A stretch of DNA of 64,000 nucleotides from Bartonella tribocorum (GTDB lineage Bacteria; Pseudomonadota; Alphaproteobacteria; Rhizobiales; Rhizobiaceae): contig NZ_NJGE01000003.1 of assembly GCF_002777915.1 (NCBI RefSeq), forward strand, positions 1 to 64,000, in the 5' to 3' direction. A program made the translations under genes and the position numbers. The notes beneath the pieces were generated by a model, which saw only the letters and a program-made list of their open reading frames with translations, made no database searches and was not told the origin of the DNA. Below, in pieces: positions 1 through 7,514 of the stretch. Every line of letters starts with the position of its first letter. Position 1 is the stretch's first letter.

Positions 1-757
1 ACGAGAAACAACGAGAAACACGCCCTATCCGCCCCTCTTGCTCGGCTGCCAACATTTCCCTCTGATAGTAAGCACCTTGAACCGCTGTAAGATAAGCCCC
101 TTCCCATATATGCTTATAAGTCTCGGGGCGGTTTCTCAAATCATCAAGCCGTGCTTCATTTAAGATCTTGGGAAACTTCGGATTGTCTAACCAATTGATC
201 TCTACACGCTTAATGGCTTCATTGTCTGAAAAGCGAAACCGCCTTTCAACCGGTGCATTATCGCGCAACGGGTTCCATGTGACCCATAACTCTGCTCTCC
301 ACCCCTCTCCCTCTTCACGTAAAGTCGGTATAAGCGTCTGCCAAGCTGTCTCAGTAACGGGCTCTGCCTCATCAACCCAACAAAGCAAAATACGCCCCAT
401 CGATTTGATACTTGCAATATTGCGGTCCAGTCCAGAAAACTGAAACGCTATACGACCATCATTTGACTTAATTGAAGCCTCCCCTACCTTGTAATAGCTC
501 TTTAAAAAGTCATGGGCTTCAATCGCGCGCTTAATCTCCTCCAATGAACTTTCTGCTAGCGAATTTTGAAACTGACGCGCACAAAGAATAGTCCCTGATA
601 TTCCTTGCATACCAAATTGATAGCCTTTTAAAGCAGCCATCAAGGCAAATGATCTTGTCTTCCCAGACCCTCGTCCACCCCAAGCCGCTCGTACCAAAGC
701 ATCTCCTGTAAAAATCGGTATAAGTTTTGGTACAATCTTAATCTGTCTTGTCGTCAT
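1..757 (-). CDS. Phage terminase large subunit (N-terminal part, cut by window edge)
   Basis: ATP-driven DNA-packaging motor of a tailed phage. The reading frame stays open from an ATG at 757 to the left edge, about 252 residues, and holds only the ATPase half. The Walker A motif GGRGSGKT lies at residues 27-34, and a Walker B-like acidic stretch (ILLCWVDEAE) lies near residue 120, followed by the coupling-type segment ending in VTWNP. The nuclease domain would lie outside the window. The start overlaps the end of the upstream small-subunit-like gene by 20 bases, the usual translational coupling of terminase pairs. The family is a PBSX/Terminase_3-like large subunit, judged from the motifs. 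Confidence 0.9.
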   Translation of the reverse strand, partial: MTTRQIKIVPKLIPIFTGDALVRAAWGGRGSGKTRSFALMAALKGYQFGMQGISGTILCARQFQNSLAESSLEEIKRAIEAHDFLKSYYKVGEASIKSNDGRIAFQFSGLDRNIASIKSMGRILLCWVDEAEPVTETAWQTLIPTLREEGEGWRAELWVTWNPLRDNAPVERRFRFSDNEAIKRVEINWLDNPKFPKILNEARLDDLRNRPETYKHIWEGAYLTAVQGAYYQREMLAAEQEGRIGRVSRCFS

Positions 758-1073
758 TCATTGTTAAAGGAGCAATTTCTACACGCCCTATGATCTTAAT
801 CGCCCCCCCATCTTCCCCTGTCACTTGCAAAGGCAAGATCTTGCCAAGCAACGCTAAATAAGCCGCGGGGCATCTTATTGCCTGCTTTTCCAGATAAGAG
901 ATTAGTCCTTCCTTGCCATACTTATTGCCTGCTAATTCAGCGGCTTTAAGAATTGCTTCTTTCAAAAGGCGTGTATTCTTATTTGGGACACCTTTGACAC
1001 GCCCTTGACCTGCTTTTGGTGGTCTATATTTTTTCTTTGTTTGAGAAACCTGTTCTGTATTTTGTGATGTCAT
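738..1073 (-). CDS. Putative terminase small subunit-like phage protein
   Basis: A 111-residue basic protein directly upstream of, and overlapping, the large terminase gene. The frame is open further upstream, but the start at 1073 is chosen because a strong ribosome site (GGAGGGTG) stands seven or so bases before it and the extension would read through a terminator hairpin. The N-terminus is rich in Lys, Arg and Gly (a GRVKGVPNKNT segment), as in the DNA-binding end of many small-subunit-like proteins encoded before terminases. The middle is helical. No catalytic motif is seen. The role in recognising packaging sites is inferred from position, not from sequence identity. Confidence 0.65.
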   Translation of the reverse strand: MTSQNTEQVSQTKKKYRPPKAGQGRVKGVPNKNTRLLKEAILKAAELAGNKYGKEGLISYLEKQAIRCPAAYLALLGKILPLQVTGEDGGAIKIIGRVEIAPLTMNDDKTD

Positions 1074-1094
1074 AAAATACACCCTCCAGATAAT

Positions 1095-1116
1095 AAAAAA
1101 CCCCGCAAATGCGGGG
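1095..1116 (-). terminator. Hairpin with U-run on the minus strand
   Basis: CCCCGC and GCGGGG form a perfect six-pair stem around AAAT. On the minus strand it is followed by GTTTTTTATT, so it fits a factor-independent terminator placed just before the terminase operon. On the plus strand only a short T-run follows. Confidence 0.65.
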
Positions 1117-1278
1117 ATTTTCGACTGTACATTTCCCTCTCTAGACACAATACGCCTAAGTACAGTAAGGTCATTAAATACGATTTGCTACACTTTGTCA
1201 ACATAAAAATAACACATATTGATAATTTTGAAGGGAATCGGTTAGACAAATAAGGTGTAAATTAAAGGTAAAAAAATA

Positions 1279-1788
1279 ATGTTTATAAAAAAATCTTTAT
1301 TTAGAAGCGTACTAATTGTAGCACTTTTTACAACGTCTCTTATATCCCCTTCAAACGGATATGCTAATCCAAACGAGTTATTCTGTTCGAAAGAAATTAT
1401 AGAACGAGAGAGCGCGCTCCGTAATTACATGTTTCATGTAGATAACTGGTGGGAAAGTACTTTCCGCAACACTTTATGGTTCGCGAATACCTCACGTTTG
1501 TCAAAGCATAAGATTGAACAACACGCCAGCATGATGCAACAATGGCATGATATAATCATAGAACGAATGAGAAAATCTCGTCAATTAATTGAATATATGG
1601 CAAATGAAATAACTGAAATAGAAAATTTAAATAAAGCAAAACAATCTAAAAACCATGCGGAGGTAACAGAAATTCTAGAACGCCTTTCCGGAATTCAAAA
1701 TTTGATAGCTCAAACTAAGAAAGAAGTTGAGAAACAAGATTATAAAATGGAGATATTATATAAGCTTCTCAGAGATATTCGTCAATAA
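1279..1788 (+). CDS. Secreted/periplasmic hypothetical protein, candidate prophage cargo gene
   Basis: 169 residues. Residues 1-30 form a classical signal peptide: KK, a hydrophobic stretch, then a likely cut after SNGYA-N. The mature part is helical and strongly charged, with aromatic residues early (a DNWWEST segment) and a long coiled-coil-like region from about residue 95 to the end. One Cys remains in the mature protein. It stands alone on the plus strand inside leftward prophage genes with its own AT-rich upstream region, the usual layout of a lysogenic cargo (moron) gene. No family was recognised. An exported helical protein could act in the host envelope, but that is only inference. 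Confidence 0.7.
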   Translation: MFIKKSLFRSVLIVALFTTSLISPSNGYANPNELFCSKEIIERESALRNYMFHVDNWWESTFRNTLWFANTSRLSKHKIEQHASMMQQWHDIIIERMRKSRQLIEYMANEITEIENLNKAKQSKNHAEVTEILERLSGIQNLIAQTKKEVEKQDYKMEILYKLLRDIRQ

Positions 1789-1798
1789 TTACATAATT

Positions 1799-2323
1799 TT
1801 ATGCAAAATGTTTCTGAAGCGTATTAAGAGCAACGCGTAATGAATTCACAAGATGCGGTAGCATTTGATCTTCTATCACGAGATACTGTAGCGCAGCATA
1901 AAGACTGTACTGTCTATAAAGGCATTGGGCTTCTTTTAGTGCCTCTTGCATGTTGATAAACTGCTCTGTTGCAAATGCTACCCACTTATCTCTTGCCTTA
2001 TCATCAGATGATGACGGCATTTCGTCATAAATCGCATTAGGCAAGCCCTTTGCACAAAGGTAGTTATTTCTTATCTGTAAATACTGTTGCGCGGCGTCAT
2101 ATTGCTCTTGTGTAAGCACGCCTTGTAAACAAAGCCGACCTATATAAGACCCAGAAAGTGGATTTTTTGCCTCGTGTAGGGTTAAACCGAAGCGCTTTGC
2201 ACGTATCTCTATTGCCAATTGATCAGCAGCTTCACGAAGTGTTTTAGAGCGCGATATACGCCCATTGGCTTCTCTTATTTGCCCTATGATTTTAGGGCGT
2301 CCCCTCTTTTTGTTTTTTTTCAC
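1799..2323 (-). CDS. Prophage hypothetical protein
   Basis: 174 residues, unrecognised. The N-terminus is basic (KKNKKRGRPK) like an AT-hook or DNA-binding tail. The rest is predicted helical with many Ala, Leu and Gln residues. No membrane segment or signal peptide is seen. It follows ssb by 14 bases on the same strand, so the two are probably cotranscribed, suggesting a role in DNA metabolism or regulation of the phage. It ends 10 bases from the convergent secreted gene on the plus strand. Confidence 0.7.
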   Translation of the reverse strand: MKKNKKRGRPKIIGQIREANGRISRSKTLREAADQLAIEIRAKRFGLTLHEAKNPLSGSYIGRLCLQGVLTQEQYDAAQQYLQIRNNYLCAKGLPNAIYDEMPSSSDDKARDKWVAFATEQFINMQEALKEAQCLYRQYSLYAALQYLVIEDQMLPHLVNSLRVALNTLQKHFA

Positions 2324-2337
2324 AACACCGCCTTCGT

Positions 2338-2781
2338 TTAAAAAGGAACATCATCATTCATAACGATATGGGGTGTATCAAGAGGTCTGTAAATGCTTCT
2401 GTCATAAGCAGATGATGACGGCTCTTGATTATCATCATTTTTACCATCTAAGAGCTTTAAGTCGCCTTTGTACTTAGGCAAAATGACTTCTGTTACGAAC
2501 CGTTCAATACCGTTTTTATCTTGCCATTTACGCGTTTGAAGCTGCCCCTCGATATAAACTTTGCTGCCTTTATTGAGATATTGAAGCGCTATTTTTGCTA
2601 AATGTGGATTAAACACCACAACGGAATGCCATTCTGTTTTGTCTACTTTCTTATTGGTAGCCTTATCTGTATAGCTCTCAGACGTTGCTATACGAAAATT
2701 GACCACCTCGGCGCCAGATGACATTGTTTTACTTTCTGGATTTGCACCTAAATGACCAATTAAAATCACTTTATTAAGCAT
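2338..2781 (-). CDS. ssb: Single-stranded DNA-binding protein (phage copy)
   Basis: 147 residues with one OB fold. The start MLNKVILIGHLG is the typical SSB N-terminus, so the start at 2781 is preferred over the upstream ATG at 2796. The motif TEWHSVVVF near residues 48-56 and the YIEGQLQTRKW strand near 80-90 are family hallmarks. The protein ends in the acidic tip DDVPF, the tail that recruits recombination and repair enzymes. Residues 110-140 form the flexible linker. It coats ssDNA in phage replication and probably works with the Bet/RecT and exonuclease genes further right. Confidence 0.93.
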   Translation of the reverse strand: MLNKVILIGHLGANPESKTMSSGAEVVNFRIATSESYTDKATNKKVDKTEWHSVVVFNPHLAKIALQYLNKGSKVYIEGQLQTRKWQDKNGIERFVTEVILPKYKGDLKLLDGKNDDNQEPSSSAYDRSIYRPLDTPHIVMNDDVPF

Positions 2782-2919
2782 ATTTGTAAATTCCATTAAA
2801 CGATGGAAAGATCATAACATACTTTAAGTATTTTTACAATATTTTCAATGATTAAAAAAGATATTTTCACATAAAAGATTAGAATTGACATTGTTTATTT
2901 TGTTGTTTATAAGCTACGT

Positions 2920-3228
2920 ATGTTTATTATTAAGAAAACGATATACTTCACTAAATGGTTAAACTCTTTAAGAGACAAACAAGCGCAAAAGAAGATTGCT
3001 ATGCGCATTTTGCGTCTTGAATATGGACTTTTGGGTGATGTTAAGTTCTTCAATGGCATAGGTGAATTACGCATCCATTATGGGGCTGGTTACAGAATTT
3101 ATTTTGTAAAAAGAGAGAAAGAGATTATTTTATTATTAAACGCAGGCGATAAATCGACCCAACAAAAGGATATCGAAAGAGCCCTTCAATTAGTAAAAGA
3201 GATTAACAATGAAAATAACACCATTTGA
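2920..3228 (+). CDS. HigB/RelE-like toxin
   Basis: 102 residues, the size and layout of the phage-derived Gp49/HigB branch of the RelE superfamily: FTKWLNSLRD near the start, a basic middle (KIAMRILRLE), ELRIHYGAGYRIYF near 50-63, then KREKEIILLL and a GDKSTQ turn. Such toxins cleave mRNA on the ribosome. The toxin precedes its antitoxin, the HigBA order, and its stop overlaps the next start by 20 bases. It is divergent from ssb, with an AT-rich promoter region of about 120 bases between them. Confidence 0.85.
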   Translation: MFIIKKTIYFTKWLNSLRDKQAQKKIAMRILRLEYGLLGDVKFFNGIGELRIHYGAGYRIYFVKREKEIILLLNAGDKSTQQKDIERALQLVKEINNENNTI

Positions 3229-3526
3229 TGCTAGCGAATTTTTTAAAACCACTGAAGATTTTAAAGAATTATTACAAGATGCTTTAGAAACTAAAAACAG
3301 TGGGTATGTTTCATATGTGTTAGGAATTATTGCACGTAAACAGGGAATGACTGCAATTTCTCATGAGACAGGGTTAAATCGTGAATCTCTTTATCGCTCT
3401 TTAAGTAAAAAAGGTGATCCACGGCTTTCTACTTTCTTTAGTGTTTTAGACGCTTTAAATTTACAAATCAGTTTAAAACAAACCCATAATAATTGTGAAA
3501 AAACAACAGCTTTAGAGAAGCTTTAA
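3209..3526 (+). CDS. HigA-like antitoxin with helix-turn-helix
   Basis: 105 residues. After about 40 residues of N-terminal extension (FDASEFFKTTEDF...), a helix-turn-helix runs from about 42 to 90 (GMTAISHETGLNRESLYRSLS). It would neutralise the toxin encoded just upstream and repress the pair. The overlap with the toxin frame points to coupled translation. It belongs to the addiction-module antidote family with a C-terminal-type HTH. Confidence 0.85.
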   Translation: MKITPFDASEFFKTTEDFKELLQDALETKNSGYVSYVLGIIARKQGMTAISHETGLNRESLYRSLSKKGDPRLSTFFSVLDALNLQISLKQTHNNCEKTTALEKL

Positions 3527-3627
3527 AAGCGACTTTTCTCTTGCGTTTTGATATAAAACTATCTAATAGTTTTATTGATTTTGATAAGAATCCTCTATTA
3601 TCATTACTCTATTGTGGGTTTGTATTA

Positions 3628-3660
3628 AAAGCCGCGTCTTTAAAGACACGGCTTTTTTTA
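3628..3660. terminator. Bidirectional terminator between antitoxin and antirepressor genes
   Basis: AAAGCCGCGTC and GACACGGCTTT form an 11-base stem with one mismatch around TTTAAA, with a run of seven T on the plus strand and A-rich sequence on the other side. It can end both the toxin-antitoxin transcript (plus) and the antirepressor gene (minus), whose stop is at 3662. Confidence 0.8.
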
Positions 3661-3661
3661 A

Positions 3662-4423
3662 TTATTGCATATTTCCGTAAATTTGCTCTCTTAAGCAAGC
3701 CAATCCTTTAGATGTAATCTTTGTTGACGGTACGGTTTTTTCTGTACCATCGTTTTTTTGAATAGTAATGGCTGTGCAATCCATTAATCCCTTTTGGATT
3801 TTATCTTGATATGGTAATAAAGGACTGCTTGGCATTCTTCTGTAAACCCAACCATATCTTCGCAAATAATCTGTTAAATCCTTAGGTCTTACTTCCAATA
3901 TTTTTGCTGCCTCTGTAATACCAAACAAGCCGTCGGAACGCTTTAAACCATCAAGAGCTATTGCTTTTGGTTTTAACTCTGCAATTATGATGTCTTTACG
4001 CTCATTTTCGTTTTTTAGATGAGTTAATACACCTAACATTACCTGCGGACTTGAGTAATCGATTTGCTGTGATGTTACTGCCTGCTTTGCACGCCGCTCA
4101 CACTCGATAAAGTATAAACGGGCTTGTTTTCCTTTTTCATTACGCTCTACCATGGCAAGCTCTTTTGCCATGTCTAATGTGAGCTGATAATTAATTGCAA
4201 TAACAGCTCTAGATTTTGCGCTCCCCGATTTTGGGGACCGCAAATCTTGTGTTTTTATGAAATCTTTGCCCTCTTCAAATGCATACTGATTAATACGATC
4301 TTTAATCCAAGTAGAAAAATCTTTACCTACCTCTAAAAACGCGTGCAAATCACGAGCATTTACAGTTTGAACTAATTCACCATCGATTTGAGTTTGATTT
4401 ATGTTAATTAAATATTGCGACAT
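3662..4423 (-). CDS. Phage antirepressor, AntA plus KilAC domains
   Basis: 253 residues. Residues 1-110 match the AntA/AntB fold (VNARDLHAFLEVGKDFSTWIK; ALTLDMAKELAM-like LTLDMAKELAMVERN). Residues 135-253 match the KilAC/ANT DNA-binding domain (GLFGITEAAKILEVRPKDL; LRRYGWVYRR; KITSKGLACL). Such proteins lift repression during lytic induction by binding repressor or DNA. The last gene of a leftward segment, it ends at a bidirectional terminator. Confidence 0.88.
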   Translation of the reverse strand: MSQYLININQTQIDGELVQTVNARDLHAFLEVGKDFSTWIKDRINQYAFEEGKDFIKTQDLRSPKSGSAKSRAVIAINYQLTLDMAKELAMVERNEKGKQARLYFIECERRAKQAVTSQQIDYSSPQVMLGVLTHLKNENERKDIIIAELKPKAIALDGLKRSDGLFGITEAAKILEVRPKDLTDYLRRYGWVYRRMPSSPLLPYQDKIQKGLMDCTAITIQKNDGTEKTVPSTKITSKGLACLREQIYGNMQ

Positions 4424-4488
4424 CTTTTTTTCCTTAAAAATTTAATAAAATTTAAAAAGAAGGCGCCCCCGCCGCGCCCGCGCGTCAT

Positions 4489-4803
4489 TTAAGCAGCCTC
4501 ATTTAGGCTATGCACATTATTCAAATCGGGACTATAAGCTTTCAAAAGAGAAGCTATTGATTTAATTGGTTCAGAATGACCAAACTCTGTAATGATTGCT
4601 AAAATTCTTGTAAAATTAGGAATTTCGTTTTGTAATTTAAAAACCAAGACCTTTTCAAGATCTGCCATAAGTTCCACTAAAGAAACATGATATCCATCTT
4701 CACAATCAATATTTTCACTATTAGCTTCTTTAAACACTGCCATCCACAAATCACATAAGAAATCAGTGGTTATTTTGATGTCGTTTTTTTCTTTAGAATG
4801 CAT
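4489..4803 (-). CDS. Prophage hypothetical protein
   Basis: 104 residues, unrecognised, acidic. The start at 4803 is chosen because AGGTG stands in front of it; the frame is open 13 codons further. It is largely helical (DFLCDLWMAVFKEA; LMADLEKVLVFKLQ) with a Cys pair and no membrane segment. It lies just upstream of the antirepressor on the same strand, separated by a 65-base spacer that holds an unusual 25-base G+C block. Its function is unknown. Confidence 0.6.
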   Translation of the reverse strand: MHSKEKNDIKITTDFLCDLWMAVFKEANSENIDCEDGYHVSLVELMADLEKVLVFKLQNEIPNFTRILAIITEFGHSEPIKSIASLLKAYSPDLNNVHSLNEAA

Positions 4804-5089
4804 TTTAACACCTATTGGTTGGAGTTTTGATTGACAACCCATAAGGGCGCCGGGCGCTCAAAACACGGCCAATAGTCCGTTGCTACGCTTTTCCCATAGG
4901 GGTATTTTATGGCGTAACTACACCCGACATAATCGTTATATGCCAATGACAGCATAAAAGAAAGTCAGTATTTTAAAGAAATGGGAGAAACCTTTTCGTG
5001 GTTTATCCGCTATTGGTCAGTGTTTTGATCACTTGCCAACCTTAATAAACGACCTTTTCTTTAAAGTCAATACGTATTTTTTATTTTTT

Positions 5090-5515
5090 TCACTTTTTTT
5101 CATTTTGATATCTACACAATTGAATATCAAGTGCTTTTTCTAACTCACTGTCTATATCATCATAAGTTTTCACTGCTTTCACTGTACGTTTTTTGATTTT
5201 CGAATTCACCTCATCTATCAATGCCTCATAACTCAATACGCTTTTTGGTAAATCACCTCCGTATATCCACGCTTTCACTTGAGCCTTGGTACTGTAATCA
5301 ACTTTGTCAGGCATCTTATGATCATGATACTGTCCACCATCAAATTCCTCATATTCTCTCTCTCCATCTTCGTATTCGTAAAGATTATAAAAATACTCTG
5401 CTACCCTCGTTCCCCATGGTGCATGCCCCACCGCCGTTGCTACAAACTTCTTTTGAATAGGCTGTTTACGTTTTTTTAAAAACATCTGATTTAATATCCC
5501 CTTGCTTAAATCCAT
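5090..5515 (-). CDS. Prophage hypothetical protein
   Basis: 141 residues, unrecognised. The centre is rich in Tyr, Asp and Glu (YFYNLYEYEDGEREYEEFDGG), and the C-terminal third alternates Lys and Asp/Glu. There is no signal peptide or membrane segment. It stands alone between two spacers of 250 and 210 bases on the leftward strand, with no recognisable partner. Length and reading-frame quality support a real gene, but its role is unknown. Confidence 0.6.
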   Translation of the reverse strand: MDLSKGILNQMFLKKRKQPIQKKFVATAVGHAPWGTRVAEYFYNLYEYEDGEREYEEFDGGQYHDHKMPDKVDYSTKAQVKAWIYGGDLPKSVLSYEALIDEVNSKIKKRTVKAVKTYDDIDSELEKALDIQLCRYQNEKK

Positions 5516-5725
5516 AACTTTACCAATGGGTTTATTTGCCTCAAAATGGACCGTGCAGAAGCGTTTTAAATTTCAATATGGTTTTCATCATAAAATCTTT
5601 AAATCGCTTTGTACGGTACCTTTTTGACGATTTAAACGCATATCTATTCTCAAAACTATCAGCTCTTTTCACTATTTTGCTGTTTTTCGAATGCGATTAA
5701 ATACGATTCCATTATTTAAGTGTCT

Positions 5726-6988
5726 TTAAGCATAGATTGCTGTTGGAAGTATGCTAAATCTTTTTGACTGTTTGTTTTCAAAGATGTTTGACAGTGGTTT
5801 ATAGCATGCGTTTTCATATGATACTTTCACTTCTAATGCTTCTTTCAATTCTAATTCTACGTGTTTCTTAGTTGCCAATCCATATTTTGGATGCGTAATC
5901 CAATTATCCCAAGCAATTTGCCAATTGCGTTCATGTGCATTTCGACATGGATGGGCTTTTGAAAAGCGTACAAATTTTTTAAACTCTGATAACGCTTCAT
6001 CATGCGTTAATCCTAGATCAATTGCGTATTGAAAATCGGGTTTGAAATCTTCTAGTATTCTTTCAACTTCTTGTTTTTCCCTCGTTTTCTTTGTTTCTTC
6101 AAAAAATTTTGCTTTCTCTGGAAAACAAGCAGGCATCACCTTGTCAAGGATTTCTGAAAGTTGTTTACCAACCTTTTTACTTTTTCGTGAAGGCAATTTC
6201 TCAATCATCGCTTCGTTAAGTTGCCATCGGTTGTTAGCTTCGTTTGAAAGATTGATATTTTGCTCGTGAACGATTGGTTGTTTGGTTTCTATCGTTTTGA
6301 TTTGTTCTAATTGAACATCATCACTCTCGATTGCTTTTTCAACCAAATCGTTTGTTTCTAAATTTTCAAAATCAATTTCTTTTTTTGATAAAATAATATT
6401 TTTATCTTTTTTGTTATTGTTAATATTATTGTTAATGTGAATGTTATTGTTATATATATAGGCATCATTAAGCATCGATTTAGCATCATGCTTAGCATGC
6501 TTAGCATCATTAAGCATACCACAAGCATCATGCTTAGCATGCTTAGCATCGTTTTTATTAGTATTTTCAATAACTTGAGCATCATCACAAGCATCACAAG
6601 CATCATTTGCATGTTTATCCCATCTTGCCTGCGCTGCTTTCTTTGCTCTCTCCGATAATCTCTTTGACCGTGATGTTTTTGATGCCTTTTCTAAACTCTC
6701 ATGAGAGTTAGTAAGCTCTTCCTCAACATCTAAATTCCACAAACGACCGTTTGCTAAACGAACAAGGTATCCTTCTTCAAGCAAAACATTTAACGCTGCT
6801 TCAAACTTCTTCACTGAATAACCAGTGTAATGAGATAAAACTTTAATATTATAAAAAAGAGGTTCACCAGTACGCAACATACGTAACCGTAATCGCATAT
6901 AAATATTGCCCTCTACAGCAGGCAAATAATCAACAACCATTGCCCACTTATCTGCAAAAAACCTTGTCCATGGTAATTTACTGGACAT
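5726..6988 (-). CDS. Phage replication protein, DUF1376/YdaU-like
   Basis: 420 residues. Residues 3-90 form the DUF1376-type winged-helix region (LPWTRFFADKWAMVVDYL; LSHYTGYSVKKFEAALNVL), found in prophage replication initiators. Residues 120-200 are a low-complexity linker of repeated DACDD, DAKHAKH and NNN blocks. The C-terminal 190 residues are helical and may bind helicase or loader. The gene lies where replication genes sit in lambdoid phages, overlaps the RuvC-like gene by 11 bases, and its repetitive linker DNA looks like a replication origin (see the separate entry). The initiator role is inferred from family and context. Confidence 0.75.
   Translation of the reverse strand: MSSKLPWTRFFADKWAMVVDYLPAVEGNIYMRLRLRMLRTGEPLFYNIKVLSHYTGYSVKKFEAALNVLLEEGYLVRLANGRLWNLDVEEELTNSHESLEKASKTSRSKRLSERAKKAAQARWDKHANDACDACDDAQVIENTNKNDAKHAKHDACGMLNDAKHAKHDAKSMLNDAYIYNNNIHINNNINNNKKDKNIILSKKEIDFENLETNDLVEKAIESDDVQLEQIKTIETKQPIVHEQNINLSNEANNRWQLNEAMIEKLPSRKSKKVGKQLSEILDKVMPACFPEKAKFFEETKKTREKQEVERILEDFKPDFQYAIDLGLTHDEALSEFKKFVRFSKAHPCRNAHERNWQIAWDNWITHPKYGLATKKHVELELKEALEVKVSYENACYKPLSNIFENKQSKRFSILPTAIYA
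6395..6612. repeat. Iteron-like GCATC/GCATG repeats beside an AT-rich tract (possible phage origin)
   Basis: Inside the replication gene, two identical 27-base copies at 6482-6508 and 6524-6550 lie in a cluster of about a dozen GATGC/GCATC words, several forming near-palindromes such as ATGCTAAGCAT. Immediately left, 6395-6465 is almost pure A+T (TTATTGTTAATATTATTG, then TATATATATA). Repeats followed by an easily melted tract inside the initiator gene is the layout of the lambda origin in gene O. The origin function is inference. Confidence 0.5.
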
Positions 6989-7451
6989 ACCCCAATTCCC
7001 TTTCTTTAACTAAATGTAAAATTGCTAAAGCATCTGCTTCATTGTCATCACAAGGCGCGTGACCCTTTGCACGCATTGCCTTAATCATTTCTTCTTTTGA
7101 CGCATTCCCCTTCCCCGCCGTCGCTTTCTTAATCGTACTTACTGGAATGCCCTCATAAGGTATCTGATGATGTTCACACCACGCCGTTAATGTTGCTAAT
7201 AAACCACCGTAAACGTGCGCTGCATCAGTTCCAACATGACGCCTCACTTCTTCAAAATACACCGCGTCAATATCACCTGCTGTATGCTTTATCTCATTAA
7301 GCCATTGCTTAAAGCGTAAATAACGCATTCCCCCGCCTTCAAAACGACGGGGTTGTAAACTCATCGTACCACTGAATATATGACCATTTCCCCCTCGTAT
7401 CGCCCACCCCATCTTCGTACCTAGATCAAAACAAAGAATCGTGTTAATCAC
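6978..7451 (-). CDS. RuvC-like Holliday-junction/phage endonuclease
   Basis: 157 residues, close to RuvC size. The first strand ILCFDLGTKMGW carries the first catalytic Asp (residue 9), FEEVRRH near residue 68 the second acid, and CDDNEADALAIL near 138 the closing acids of the RNase H fold. It would resolve branched DNA made during phage recombination or packaging. The gene is coupled to the replication gene by an 11-base overlap. It is clearly distinct from a housekeeping ruvC, since no ruvA or ruvB is nearby. Confidence 0.85.
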   Translation of the reverse strand: MINTILCFDLGTKMGWAIRGGNGHIFSGTMSLQPRRFEGGGMRYLRFKQWLNEIKHTAGDIDAVYFEEVRRHVGTDAAHVYGGLLATLTAWCEHHQIPYEGIPVSTIKKATAGKGNASKEEMIKAMRAKGHAPCDDNEADALAILHLVKERELGYVQ

Positions 7452-7514
7452 CGCACCGCTCCATACATAATGTGTTTTATAAGATTGTTTTTTCCTAAAA
7501 GCGGGTAAAGAAAG

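Noticed and set aside
6482-6550. Two identical 27-base repeats as a possible CRISPR array
   Set aside because: Only two copies, a 15-base gap between them, no cas genes, and they lie inside a coding gene.
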